A model generated the notes under the pieces. That model did not search any database. It had not been told where the DNA came from and saw only the letters and a program-made list of their open reading frames with translations. A stretch of DNA of 64,000 nucleotides from Tillus elongatus (lineage: Eukaryota > Arthropoda > Insecta > Coleoptera > Cleridae), in the NCBI GenBank assembly GCA_964006375.1, contig OZ023268.1:80333335-80397334 (forward strand), in the 5' to 3' direction. Both the position numbers and the translations under genes were made by a program. Positions 13,198 to 51,539 of the stretch are shown here, one piece after another (positions within the stretch are counted from its first letter, which is position 1; each line of letters begins with the position of its first letter).

Positions 13198-14197
13198 CAG
13201 TGGCGGCTCGTCCGATGACGCAGGTGAAGCGCTGCTTCACCTATATTTTTCGGTTAATCTAAACTTTTTTATTCAAAATCCACCATACTTTTAATTTTTT
13301 TCATTCTCTCAAATTCATTTGGTACAACCACATAAAAATGTCTTGTTACGTCACGCCGCAGTTGATAATGTATTTTTATAGTAATTTATGGTACGATATA
13401 ATTTGCAAGCCCGTCCCTGATCACCGAATTGAATGTATACATGCCCCAACACGCAGCGATTACATATTGCAGACCATATACTACTCTAGAGCGTTAAGCA
13501 ACTGCAGACTGACAGCCAGATTCTTCATATACAAATTCTGCATCTGTTTCGGGACGCTTGCATGAGACGGTTGCCAGGGCAATGACACGCACACTGGTAG
13601 GTTGGTGTTTATTAGTCACAGAAGTGATGCAGAGTTCTGAGCCTGCTTCAAGGCTTAGTGTCAGTCTTTATTTAGATTGAGTCGGATCGTCAGAGGCGTA
13701 TTTTTAATTTTACTATGTTGCCGTTTAATAATCTGGTATGTGTCACATTTACAGACTTTGAAAAGCTGGATTTTTCATGTTTCTTTTTGGTAAGTGGAAT
13801 TGATTTGTTTATTATCACCTCTAAAAGAATAATTTCAAAACAATAAAATATTAGATATAAAATTTCAAGTTGTAAAAAAAAAGAAGGGCCTTGAATTTGA
13901 AAAAAAGTGCTTGTAGCTCTTCCCTCTATAAACAGATTTTTGTAGGTAATACGCGCCGTATTATATTATTGTATGCGTGCGTCTACAGTATGTGTCCTCT
14001 CATTGAATATTCCTGGACATTATTCCTTGTGAAAGTCTATATTTTTGTACAAATGGATTTTTCATTTCAATACTGAAGTGCCAGGAGAACGCGTGACCTT
14101 GAAAATTAAAAAAAAACGTCTGCGGCGTCTCCCTGGATCCCCTTTGGGCCCGCGCGGATTCAGCTTCACCCACTCCCAAAGTCACGATCCGCCACTG
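13198..14197. mobile_element. Non-autonomous hAT element, 1,000 bp
   Basis: The ends are CAGTGGCGGCTCGT and (reverse-complemented) CAGTGGCGGATCGT. The flanking octamers are AAATGAGG at 13190-13197 and AAATTAGG at 14198-14205, seven of eight identical. Just inside each end is a GGTGAAGC motif in inverted orientation. No transposase frame is present. It shares its terminal motif with 11884-12803, so both were probably moved by the same transposase family. Confidence 0.75.
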
Positions 14198-14234
14198 AAA
14201 TTAGGTCAGACTTCGCGGGCCCGCGAATTGACAT

Positions 14235-14930
14235 GGACTGCAGAGTAAGTCACAGTATTTCTTTCGGAGTTCACGCAGCGGTCTTCCAGGCCGAAATGTA
14301 CGCAATCCTGCACTGCGTACGAGAGAACAAGAGGAGGGGCTATACCAACAAGCGATCTTCATATCTACAAACAGTCAGGCAACCCTTGAGGTTATAAGTA
14401 GCCCACGGGTAAACTCCAGACTAGTTAGTGAATGCCGAGACGAGATGAGTGACCTGGCCGGACAGAATGAGGTTACCCTTATCTGGGTGCTGGGCCACTC
14501 GCAGGGGCCAAAGGCAATGAAGAGGCTGACACTTGCAAAGAGAGGATCTGCAGAACCATCTATGGGACCAGAACCGGTGTAGGCGTGACAGAGAGCATCG
14601 CCAGGGGATCCATTAAGCACTGGGTCAGAAACAAACATAAGCCATACTGGGCAGATTGTCCAGGGCTTAGACATGGGAAGGCATTAATTGGGGAACCCAT
14701 TTCAAAGAGCTGTAGCGCTGTTAAATCTCAGAAGGAAACAGCTCAGCAACATAAGAGGACTCTTGATAGGATACATGGCTGTCAAGAAACACCTGCATAA
14801 AATGCGGCAGTTCAAGGGCAGCCTGGCATGCAGACTCGGCGGTGACAACTGATCTACGGACAGCCTAGGCCGGAGACAGAGCAATTTAAAACTTGGCCCT
14901 ACCAGTTAATGTGTAGGTTCGTCCAAGGAA
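14235..14930 (+). pseudogene. LINE fragment, RNase H and C-terminal region
   Basis: Readable pieces in shifting plus-strand frames are AAVFQAEMYAILHCV (RNase H glutamate region), ECRDEMSDLAGQNEVTLIWV followed by a degraded GH motif, and a downstream PYWADCPGLRHGKALIGEP segment. The pattern parallels the LINE at 57.7-59.1 kb (QNLPGLAHSKAFINGL). It is truncated at both ends and broken by frameshifts. Confidence 0.65.
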
Positions 14931-16429
14931 CAGTTATTCTGGAATGGGTAAAGTAAAAAGGGTATAGGGCTTGTACAATAAGTCAAAGACTGCAGTGCTT
15001 TAAATTTAGGGTAGATCATCAATGCGATCACTGTAACCATTTTCAAGAAAATGTAGGTAGAAATTTCCTTTCAGGTGGTAACTGATTCAAATATTAATAT
15101 TGAATTCTTGTTGGAAGTGATGTTCTACTACTTCATGGGCATTTTCATTCTCCCACATGTTTTGTTAGGTAGCGTCATTTGTAAATATATTTTATTCACA
15201 AACAGTGAATCTAAATTTTGTTTACTTCTGAAGGAATGGTATGGTTGGAATATCACGTGGCAGTAAATTCTGTACGATAATCTACTTACATTATCAGTTG
15301 CACTTATTCTTCTTGAAACTTTTTTCGATTATGTGCTGCACAAACTAGAATCTCTTCTTGTTTGGGAGGGATATTTTTGGTATTTCTAAAATATCTCTTT
15401 TTGGACGAAACGAACCAGTTTCATATAATCTGTCATAAAGATGTTTGAATAATTAGGGATCCAACCATCTTCTGTTTGAATGTTTTTTAGCATACATTCT
15501 ACACGTCTTAAAGTCCATTCAAAGTTGCTTGCACATAAAAGCAAACCGTATCTCGCATTTCATTAAGAAAACAATTATATCGCATCATATATTAGGCAAT
15601 CTTCTACAAAAGCTTATCAAAATAACAACTAATGACACTAAGACGTGATTTTGACAACAACGGAATTACAACTTTGTTTGTATATAAGTTCTTCTAAACT
15701 CTACCTGCCCAAGGACATTGGCAAGGAAGAAGATTGATTTGAAACATTTGATCATTTTAGATTTCGTAGATGTCATCTAGATGTTTTTCTATTTTTTTCT
15801 AATTAATCCTCCATTTTATTTGTAAGCTTTAACAAAAGACCTTTAAATTTTGGATTATTCTCATTTCAATTGGTATAGACCTAATTTGTTTTTGTGTTAT
15901 TATAGGTAAGATCTTGTAAGATTTTTGTTGATCGTGTATATTATACAAATCTTTACTAGAAGTATGACCTAAGATAATTTCAAGCAGAGTAAACTTTGTT
16001 GCTAAATGAATTCTATGATTAGATATGCAATAACCACATAATACAGGGTGTTTGGTAAGTATAGGGCAATATTTTGCTAGTGTGTAGAGGTGGTTAAAAC
16101 AATACTAGTGGTGCATATAATCACTTCTCCTAAAGTCCCTCCTGACAAATATATAGAGTCTCAAAAGCGCACCTGAAGACGTACATTTTCGATTCTATCT
16201 TTTAAGCAAGCATGTATATTTTAATGTAATTTTGTAACATTATACAGCCCATATGGACTAAAAAACTCATACTTGAACCATTCTTGTACATTGCCACGGA
16301 AGCGAGGGGCGGACTTAGCACCCCACTCGTGTCAAAATTTTGACAGGTATCATTTTAGGAAACTAAAAACTGCTTTTTTTTGGGCATTTTTTTAAAAAAC
16401 AGATACTCTCATGTCAGTAACAAAGTTAG
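14931..16429. other. No gene recognised; a transposon-end-like motif
   Basis: AT-rich sequence. At about 16042 there is TACAGGGTGTTTGG, resembling the outer end of many Tc1/mariner-like elements next to a TA target, but I found no partner end. Confidence 0.35.
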
Positions 16430-16580
16430 CGTCATCAGAGGATGAAAAATTCTAAACTACTTACAACTAAACATCACCTTTTATATTACGTCTTAGGTAA
16501 AGACCGATACAGAGAGGGACAAAATCCCAGGCAACTTTTCTGTGTATTGTTTCACGGTATTGTATTTTAACGTTATAACT
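16430..16580. repeat. Dispersed repeat shared with 46640-46780
   Basis: About 140 bases (GAGGATGAAAAA ... ACTGTGTATTGT region) align well with 46643-46770 in the same orientation. It adjoins the 3' side of the Penelope-like remnant and may be that element's trailing region. Confidence 0.6.
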
Positions 16581-16614
16581 TTACCTCCTGAGTTTCGGAA
16601 TATCTTCTATATTA

Positions 16615-41751
<25,137 letters not shown>

Positions 41752-42179
41752 ATTTTGTGCTCAGTTTATATTTTAATACTTTCACAGTTAAGGAGGCAAA
41801 TTTGAAATTTAGACTAGTTAATATTTTATAATCAACAAAAAATTAGCTAAAATGCAATTTATATTGAATTCAAACATCTGATAAGATTATCTTAATGCTT
41901 GTGATAAGCTTCTATTTTATAAGTAAAAATTGAACAGTGGAAATTCAAAAAGGTCCCTGTGCCGCCAAAACAACACAAATGAGAGAAAGTGAGAAATGTG
42001 TTTAGAAAGTGTAATAAACACAAAATATACTCCGAAAAGACTTTTTTGGTTAAAGCAAACACAGCTTAGAGAACATAATAATTTGCATCCCATTCTAAGG
42101 ACATTCTGATATAAAAAACTAAAACTAAACTTGTTAACTAAAAGGTTGCCTATAACTGCCAAATATAAGTAAACTAAAA
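41752..42179. promoter_or_regulatory. Presumed 5' flank/UTR of SGSH
   Basis: Sequence immediately upstream of the SGSH start codon on the minus strand. It should contain the transcription start, but I see no clear TATA box or initiator, so the promoter itself is unlocated. Confidence 0.3.
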
Positions 42180-43262
42180 GGGTCTACGTCCAAAGTGCCT
42201 TTTTTCAATGTGAACATACAACTTCTCCGTTCGGCTCACAATATCGTCATAAAAATCAAGATATTTCAAAGGAATATAATCCATCATATCCTTAAGGTTT
42301 TGTTGTGCTTCTTTGGAACCTCTGCTGTTCCTATATTAGTCAATTTCTTCCATTTTTTAAGACATTGCAGGTAGTCCACTCTAAATCACTGAAGCTCTTC
42401 TTTGTTTTTATTTTCAAGGTTTCTTGTCATCTTTCTACTCTTAATCCTGAGATATTTTCAAATTCATAGTGTTCAGATATTCTTCTGCCATATTCATAAC
42501 GTCTTTAAAATAATTTCCTTGCATTTCGACAACCTTGAATGGTTTCTTTCAGTGTGCTTCTGCTATCATATTTGCAATATGATTGTAGTAAAAGTTTTTA
42601 TGATGTACTTGGTCTTTTCCATCTGGGCAAAATGCCTGTCCCAAGGCAGGTAGGAGTGTCCACTGACAAAAAACTTTTGTTCAACTCTTTCATAAATTCC
42701 TCTAGCAACCAAAAATATAAGCCACATCAGAATAATCTTATTCTTATTTTGACAGACTCAGTTATCACACCATACAACTAGATCTCTCTTGAGAAATTTG
42801 GGTTGCAAAAAACGTTTAGAAGGCAAGATGCTATCTCGTTGCCACCTCTTTCAGTAGGGGACTCTCCCATAAACACCTAACTGCATTGTCTGTATCAGCT
42901 ACATGGGTTTCAAAGTTAAAACAGGAGAACTGACGGCTATAAAACATATCTGAGTGGGTTAAGATCGGAATAAACAATACCAGGTCAACAGAAACCACAT
43001 TATTTTGACTGTCTATCGTTTGTGATTTTGCAAAATCGCTGTTCATTGCAAGTCTGGCTTTTCCGGCCTTGCGATGGTTAATTCCAGTTGTATTGCTACC
43101 GATTTCTTCTCGGGATTGCTTGAAGGAATTATTGCTTGCATTTTATTGTTGTATAAGTCACACTTCGAACATGTATCAGACTTCGGCCATCCAAATCGCA
43201 GATGTGGAAACTCTTTTTTGAACAGTGCACAGTAAAACTTGTAGCTGACTTGGGAGTTGGGA
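42180..43262 (-). pseudogene. Putative transposase of the C-x-GQN family, decayed
   Basis: Minus-strand segments in order: SYKFYCALFKKEFPHLRFGW then PKSDTCSKCDLYNNKM (43250-43150); a frame 43046-42831 with FSRQFSCFNFETHVADTDN; after a frameshift GNEIASCLLNVFCNPNF; then VVWCDN-stop-VCQNKNKIIL (42780-42730), where relatives read DNCxGQNKN; FLVARGIYERVEQKFFVSGH then SYLPWDRHFAQMEK (to about 42620); then PFKVVEMQGNYFKDV. A second member is at 61-63 kb and an N-terminal piece at 46.3-46.6 kb. I recall this multi-copy arthropod family, possibly InterPro DUF7869, but its function is not established to my knowledge. It is inactive here. Confidence 0.65.
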
Positions 43263-43267
43263 TGATC

Positions 43268-44057
<790 letters not shown>

Positions 44058-44063
44058 TGAAAC

Positions 44064-44800
44064 TTGGAGCATTTAATGAAAATTCGCTACTAAAACGCAC
44101 TTATTGCGTCTCGATTTTTTTCTTACAAACATGCATCATATTTCGATAAAAAATGCAAAAATGCAATAATATAAGGGTGTGCCAAAAAAATTAGAGGTAT
44201 CACCATTGACTTATGAAGCACTTTGTGATTGTAGAAATAATTTTTCAAGATGCAGTTCAAGACACCCTACAATTAACGTATACAACTTTTTCTCGTATCT
44301 TGTATAATAACAATTATATTGTGCTTTACCGTAGAAATGAGTCACCTGTATATATCTAAATAGATACAAACTGAAACTAAATCCAAATGTGGACTCTAGA
44401 GGGCCTAGTTTGCACTTATTTGAAGAAATCTTTTTAAAATTCAAAAGTCGCTGTCTCCTCATTAACGAATTTTTTTACGAAAATTAGCTGAAGATTATAG
44501 ACCGTTAAACCATAAACTTAACTAAAACTATCGCCAAAGCATCAGAGAAAGGGTCTCTTTGAAATAAAATGTCTGGAAGTATTTTAGTAAAATGAACAGT
44601 GACTGTTGAAGCTGAAACTTAAGGGTTTGCCAAACACTCTTTTCGCGACATTTTTGTTACACTTTCCGTATTTGTTTCAGATTATTTGCCTAAATGTTGA
44701 CAATTTTCACGTTTCAAATCGCGACTTTGACGTTTTCAGGAAAACCTTTTTTTTTAATACGTATAACTTTGCCGTCGTTTAACTTACAGACATAAATTGT
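44064..44800 (-). repeat. Inverted, nested TA-core repeat copy lacking the TA tract
   Basis: Read on the minus strand: body sequence (44800-44490), then at the site where full copies read CGAATTTTCGTAAAAAATC a complete second head and leader appears (44480-44370). It has only a vestigial core (TATCTATTTAGATATATAC), and then the rest of the body follows (TATACAAGATACG onward to about 44064). Confidence 0.65.
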
Positions 44801-44814
44801 GGTACATGGTTAAC

Positions 44815-46230
<1,416 letters not shown>

Positions 46231-46257
46231 GATATGCCCAAAACATGCGGTTTTTAT

Positions 46258-46602
46258 TCAGATCTGGCTGAGGAATTCTTTACAAGGCTTGCTACAACTG
46301 TAATGATTTTCTTCACGAGGGAAGCGGTTAATGTGCTGACGTAAATCTGGAGTATACTTTTTGTCTTTGTGCCTTGTTTCTCTGCATAAGTAGTTTCCCC
46401 CTTTCTTTTCAACTTGTACTTGTACTCTTTTATGGCTTAGACTATATACATTAGAAAACATTTGGTGACAGACCTGAACATGTTGGCCTTTTCCATTAGA
46501 GACCGTATAAGAAACTGTTATCTGCCGACAGCTTTGCTCTAAGTGAAGATTGGACCTGTGATGAGCACTGAGAAGTATACTTGGAGAAACCCAAATCACC
46601 AC
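46258..46602 (-). pseudogene. N-terminal piece of a C-x-GQN family protein
   Basis: A 114-codon open frame contains VCHQMFSNVYSLSHKRVQVQ then TPDLRQHINRFPREENHYS. This parallels the 61-63 kb copy (KVCKTFFLNTLCITDIWIRS, then ESLPTTESHYIRK in another frame). It is truncated downstream by the TA-core repeat ending at 46230. Confidence 0.55.
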
Positions 46603-46639
46603 AACACATATTTTTAAAGACCTGACGATCGTTTCACTA

Positions 46640-46780
46640 ACAAAGAGGATGAAAAAATTCCAAACTACCTACAACTCAACATGACCTTTTATACTGAGTC
46701 TTCGGTAGAGACTGATACCGAGAGTGAGACGAAATCTCAGGCAAATTTTCTGTGCATTGTACTTTAATTGCTCTCCCATA
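46640..46780. repeat. Dispersed repeat shared with 16430-16580
   Basis: Same orientation, clear base-for-base similarity over about 130 bases (GAGGATGAAAAAATTC, CTTTTATACTGAGTC). Confidence 0.6.
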
Positions 46781-47572
46781 TTATATTGGCCATGCCTTCT
46801 GCGGGTAATGTTTACGATTTGAACGAAGCCCATAAGAAATGTACTCTGTTTCCCATAATCAGCAACTGCATAAAATTATTGGAATAGCGACTCAGTCTGT
46901 TCAACAACAAGTGCATTGTAAGAATATAACACCACACATTTTACAGATTAAGATAACTTATGAGTCTAAGTGGAGTTTTGTTAGAACAGTAACACCTTTA
47001 TAATTTGTATGTTGTAAACTAATAACACTGTACATTTTGCGTTCTTTTCTAATACTGTCAGAGCCTTTTGGCCATCTTTTATCACCTCTTTGTTAGATTG
47101 AATACACTGTGGCGGGTCAATTTTTTATACTTGCAATGTAAATATGTTGGTACTTAGACCATTTTTACTTAGAAGACATGCTGGCACTTGAAACATGCGC
47201 AGAGTGTAGCCAAACTTTATGATATTTTATGAAAACGCCTCACAGGCAGACCCCTTTGCAGGTTATTGGCGAAGTTAGATGGACATATTACGGCATATTA
47301 ACTCAATTTTTCAGGATTTGGCTCCTAGACCCTTTTGAATTCACACTCTTCAATTATATATCTTTATCCATTATCTTTCATCTTAAGCTTAAGAAATGAG
47401 CGAATACCACAGCCATATACTGCTCTAAGAACTAAGATTTTAAGCTTAGTAACAAAAAATATATTTTATATGTGTTTCACACAAGTCCAACAGTTGGTCT
47501 CATTAGCAAGATTATTAAATCGCCAAATTTGCAGATAATTCCATGGTCAGCTTTCAGAACATTTTATGAAAA
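46781..47572. other. No gene recognised
   Basis: Sequence parallel to the region downstream of 16580 may continue weakly. Nothing can be named. Confidence 0.3.
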
Positions 47573-47861
47573 ACATGCTTAGAACCACCACTGTGTGCAT
47601 ATGTTGTGGTTTGTACCCCCAAGAAAGTTACGGGACCCAGAGCGAATAGGTGTGCTGGGCCAGAAAGAATATTAAAAAGAAATATAAATGCAAAATGCAA
47701 AAAAAACAGCTTAGTTGGGCTTCTATAAGTTGCTTTTTTCACATTTTGTAATTATACCTCTTTTTAATGTTGTTTGCCATGCACATCACCCCTATTCTCC
47801 CGGGTCCCGTAACATTCTCGGGGGTTGTGCCCACCATATTTCTCTATTGGTTGTATACATG
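47573..47861. repeat. Inverted repeat (MITE-like), arms about 140 bp
   Basis: Left 47573-47712 and right 47722-47861 are imperfect inverted copies with only about 9 bases between arms. Matching blocks are GTTACGGGACCC, ATTAAAAAGA and GGTGTGCT/GGTGATGT. Confidence 0.8.
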
Positions 47862-47934
47862 TTTCTGAAAAAAAATTCAAGAAGCGGACATGGTACCACC
47901 AACCATTTCTCAACTAAAAGACCACAGGTTCACC

Positions 47935-48165
47935 CAAATAACAAGCTACGGAAAGGGAAAACCATCTTAGAATGCACCATCGCAGAAGTTCAGTGGAAGG
48001 AGAAACCCAAGCTTGTTTTTGAAAATAAAAATATTCAGAAAACGAACATCTCGCCACCCCTTCCGTCTCTCCCCGAGAGACGCTCGGTTCGCCCAATGAA
48101 AAAGCTGGCGAAAGGGAAAACCACAGCATAATGCACGCCCGTAGAAGTTAAGAAGGAGAAACGTC
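47935..48165. repeat. Two direct copies of a 72-base unit
   Basis: 47935-48008 and 48094-48164 share GGAAAGGGAAAACCA / GCGAAAGGGAAAACCA and GCAGAAGTT / GTAGAAGTT, followed by AAGGAGAAAC, with about 85 bases between them. Confidence 0.65.
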
Positions 48166-49200
48166 TAACAACTGCAAGGTGTTTGCTCCAAAAATTGTAA
48201 ACATAATTTTTAGTAAACACTGCTTTTCGGCAAGGTTTATTGAACCACGGTTTCGATTTGGAATTGATATGTTTTGTTGAATGAGGAATATAGGTTTACA
48301 TGCCTAATACCATAATTTCAGTAATGGGATTGACACGTTCTGTGGGATTCGAAAAAACATCTGCCCAGGGAAATGAAGAGTAAAAGTTTCTCAATTTGTC
48401 CTAGGATGAATTAACGCAGCGGATAGATAATTTCAGATTTGTCAAGTGTATTATTGTGAAATGTTATCTGTTTGTAGGGGATATGTTGCGGAGATGAGAC
48501 AATTATCAGACTTGCCTAGGGGAGCCAGTGTTAGTACTTTGTAGCTTGTAGCTACCAATACGCTCAGGCTACTGTACTGACTGGCGGGCAGCCTGTAGGA
48601 CTGTTCCAGAGCTACTCTCTGTCAAAAGAGATGGGACTGCTTGTTCCTGGATTTCTTCTAGGGCGCTGCTTTATTCGCCAACAGCCAACACAAGTAAAAA
48701 TTCTCGGCTTTTAGGCCAAATACTCTCTTTAACATATTCCACGCCATCAGCATGGTACTACCTCAGGCTGAGAGCAAGTCTCTACAGGTAATGTGAAAAT
48801 GAATTAGGTAGTTCAAGACTGTGAAAGGTAAAGGTTTGTTGGACACTGGCATCAGCTTCTCCAAATATTTGACTCTTACAACTGGCAGGAGATCCCTTTG
48901 ACCTATTCTTTTTACATCCCCAAATCCAAATGAAATGAAAGGGAAAACAGGCAATGTGGAGATTAATATTGAGTAGGTAGTTTAAGATCATGCTTTTATG
49001 GTCCTAGATAAATATTCTCCTTTGAGGCTTGTTGGAAAGCGGCATCAGCAGCTCCAATTAGTCACCTCTTATGAGGCAGGAGGAGGCAAGAGACTTCTTG
49101 GATTTCTTTTCATGTCTCCCGACCCATAGAGGACAAAAATCCAAATAAGTTAAGATTTTCACTAAAAGAAATTTGAATGTCATTGGATTCTAACAATAAT
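48166..49200. repeat. No gene; weak direct duplication
   Basis: Two stretches (about 48770-48980 and 48985-49150) share the order TTGTTGGA, GCATCAGC, CTCCAA and end with a GAC/AAATCCAAAT motif, suggesting an old tandem duplication. No coding motif. Confidence 0.4.
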
Positions 49201-49204
49201 ATAT

Positions 49205-49944
49205 TGTTACGTTTTCGCCGGGTTCTGGATAAGGGAGACTTTTAATTTTAACAAAACAACTTTATTTACTCTCTAAATATGGATACAATAAAAGTTCTAG
49301 AATGTCTCTCTCACAAAACACTTAGTTTATCTGGCCTTACAATCACTAATCTGCACACAAGTTATTATACTGGCACTACAGTCGCTATTCTTTAATACTT
49401 CACACTGGTTACTGCTCCTTCAAGTCACTTCAACATTATCTAACTGAACTCCCCGGGCTGGCTTGCTTTGGCGTTTATATACTCACCGTACCTTCCACCA
49501 TGTTTCTGGAGCGTTCCATTCCAGCATGTTCCAGGACCTTCTTTTACTAGAAGGTTCTGTGAATACAGATCGGTCCCGTGTGTATACAGGGGGATGTATA
49601 TACAGGATTATCCAAATGTGGTCATCACTCCTATGTTACACAAGAGGTGTTTCTCGTAATATAAGATCTCTCTGCGTATACAGGGTGTAAGGGTTCTCTG
49701 CGCATACTGGGTGTATATACAGGAGGTTCGGAATGTGCAGACCTCAGTTATCCGTTCCGACGGGGTACAAGTTGGTAACTTCGTTATTTCTGGTCCTAGA
49801 GGGTTGAGACTTCGCCTGAGGGGGGTCACCCCAGGCACCCCCCCCCGGGGGGTGTTGCCAGATTGTGCAAAAATTCCCAGATGTTGGGGAAGTTCTGGAG
49901 ATGTGGCAACACCGCACCTACGTCTATTGAAGTGCTTTGTAACA
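49205..49944 (-). mobile_element. Solo LTR (Ty3/gypsy-like), 740 bp
   Basis: Bounded by TGTTAC and GTAACA and flanked by ATAT at 49201-49204 and 49945-49948, a 4-base target duplication as left by Ty3/gypsy integrases. Read on the minus strand it has GTATATAAACGCC (TATA box, about 49482-49470), an initiator-like CAGTT about 30 bases on, and GTAAATAAAG (polyadenylation signal, about 49260) before the GAAAACGTAACA end. No internal region or second LTR is present, so it is a recombination-derived solo LTR. Its plus-strand edge lies about 150 bases upstream of the PMM acceptor site. Confidence 0.85.
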
Positions 49945-50095
49945 ATATGATAATATGTGATTTGTGTAAATAATATGCTGTTCACCTCCATACTTTTACA
50001 TTAAAAATTATTAAAATAAAAATAGAAATATAAACTAAATGTCGTTTTCTAGACCAATATGTTTTAGAAACTAAATCCTATTTTTTCAATTACAG

Positions 50096-50119
50096 GTAAC
50101 AAACTTAAAATTATCAAAT
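50096..50119 (+). promoter_or_regulatory. Probable splice acceptor and 5' UTR of the PMM gene
   Basis: A pyrimidine-rich run and TTACAG end at 50095, leaving 24 bases before the start codon. This suggests a 5' UTR intron with its first exon further upstream, in or beyond the solo LTR region. The first exon is not located. Confidence 0.5.
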
Positions 50120-50866
50120 ATGGGATCTCCAAAAATATTGTGCCTTTTTGATGTAGATGGTACCCTTACGAAAGCAAGAGGCGCCATTACTCCAGAAATT
50201 GAATCGTTTTTGTTAGAAAAGCTAAAACCTGTATGTACTATTGGTTTGGTTGGAGGATCAGATTTCAAGAAAATCGCTGAACAAATGAACGGCGATAATG
50301 TTGTAAACACATATGCTTATGTTTTCTCCGAAAATGGACTGGTGGCCTTTAAACATGGCAAAGTAATTAGTCAACAAACCATACAGATGCACATGGGTGA
50401 AGAAAAACTACAAAGCTTTATAAATTTTAGCTTAAAATATTTAGGTGGAATAACTTTACCAGTTAAACGAGGAACCTTCATCGAATTTAGAACCGGGATG
50501 CTGAATATTTCTCCTATTGGACGGTCATGTTCACAAGAGGAGAGGGATGCATTTGAGAAATATGATAAGAAGCATGGTGTGAGGCAAGCAATGATTGAGG
50601 CTGCAAAGAAAGAATTTCCTGATATAGGTTTTACATATAGCATAGGAGGACAAATAAGCTTTGATGTATTTCCACATGGATGGGATAAAAGATATTGCTT
50701 GCAGCATTTGGAAAATGAAGGTTTTGATACTATACATTTCTTTGGCGATAAAACTGAGAAAGGGGGAAACGATTATGAAATCTTTAGTGACCCAAGGGTA
50801 GTGGGACACAAGGTGATAAGTCCTGAAGACACTGTTAAGCAATTAAAAGAATTGTTTGGTTTATAG
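50120..50866 (+). CDS. PMM: Phosphomannomutase, uninterrupted coding region
   Basis: Cytosolic enzyme that converts mannose 6-phosphate to mannose 1-phosphate, the precursor of GDP-mannose for N-glycosylation and GPI anchors. The 248-residue protein is full length for eukaryotic PMM (about 246-262). FDVDGT at 10-15 carries the nucleophile D11 and acid/base D13 of the HAD fold. The cap domain contains [20 protein letters not shown] (sugar-phosphate arginines), followed by [33 protein letters not shown] holds the magnesium-binding residues. The start has A at -3 and fits the family N-terminus. The coding region has no intron, whereas vertebrate PMM2 has several: either intron loss or a retrocopy with a new promoter. 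No stop, frameshift or poly-A tract supports decay. PMM2-type is likelier than PMM1, but I cannot separate them with certainty. Confidence 0.95.
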   Translation: MGSPKILCLFDVDGTLTKARGAITPEIESFLLEKLKPVCTIGLVGGSDFKKIAEQMNGDNVVNTYAYVFSENGLVAFKHGKVISQQTIQMHMGEEKLQSFINFSLKYLGGITLPVKRGTFIEFRTGMLNISPIGRSCSQEERDAFEKYDKKHGVRQAMIEAAKKEFPDIGFTYSIGGQISFDVFPHGWDKRYCLQHLENEGFDTIHFFGDKTEKGGNDYEIFSDPRVVGHKVISPEDTVKQLKELFGL

Positions 50867-51008
50867 CATATTTTACGTAATACTTTTTATACACCGCTGA
50901 AAACGTTTGAATAATATTTGTATGAACTTTTTTCAACTAATGATAGTGATGCTTAATTTTATTTTCTCCAATAGAAATAACACAGGTCTACAGATTGTGC
51001 TGTATATA

Positions 51009-51090
51009 CAGTAGAACCTTTGTTAGCCGGAATAAAGGGGGACAAAACCCATTTCGGATCTATTAAAATTTTGGATAATGCAGCAACAGA
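51009..51090. mobile_element. Pogo/Tigger-type terminal repeat
   Basis: CAGTAGAACC at 51009, preceded by TATATA and followed by GTTAGCCGG and a CGGAT...GGATAA pattern, matches the ends of pogo/Tigger elements. The opposite end was not found by eye beyond 53.2 kb. Confidence 0.6.
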
Positions 51091-51539
51091 CTAATTAAAA
51101 CTCAAATAAAAAACAGCTAGTAATAATAAAAAAATACAATGAGGTAGAGAGACACAGTTTTTGATCTTTTTGACTCTTGCTAAAATGGTAGTTTAACAGC
51201 AACAAAAATTTGCAAGACATAGCACAATTAAAAAAAATAGTTTTTTTCCAAAAAGAAAAATAAAAGTGCTCTTTTTCTATTCATACTTAATGTGGGGTGA
51301 ATAAAAACAACACTTCGTTTTAGTGAATTTGCTATTCTACGCACTCAGGGACGCATAGGAACACTTAAAACCTTTAAAAAATGGTAAAAAAACCCAACAT
51401 ATACGTACAAAAAAAAATGTACAAAAAGAAAACGATTTATTTCTATACAAATATAACAAATTCAAAGACAAATATTTAACCTAGATGATTTTACTGCACA
51501 TTACATCTTAAAATGTCTCTTTTTGATGAACATGCTGTC

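Noticed and set aside
14212..14227. 16-base GC-only palindrome TTCGCGGGCCCGCGAA
   Set aside because: Conspicuous in AT-rich surroundings, but single and short, between two mobile elements. No function can be supported.
42402..42781. Plus-strand open frames near 42.4-42.8 kb
   Set aside because: They are opposite-strand shadows of the decayed minus-strand C-x-GQN remnant, which carries ordered family motifs.
47715..48131. 138-codon plus-strand frame with a hydrophobic start resembling a signal peptide
   Set aside because: It begins inside the right arm of an inverted repeat and continues through a direct duplication. No homologue is recognised and composition looks repeat-derived.
50371..50842. 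Minus-strand open frames across the PMM gene
   Set aside because: Antisense shadows of a well-conserved enzyme.
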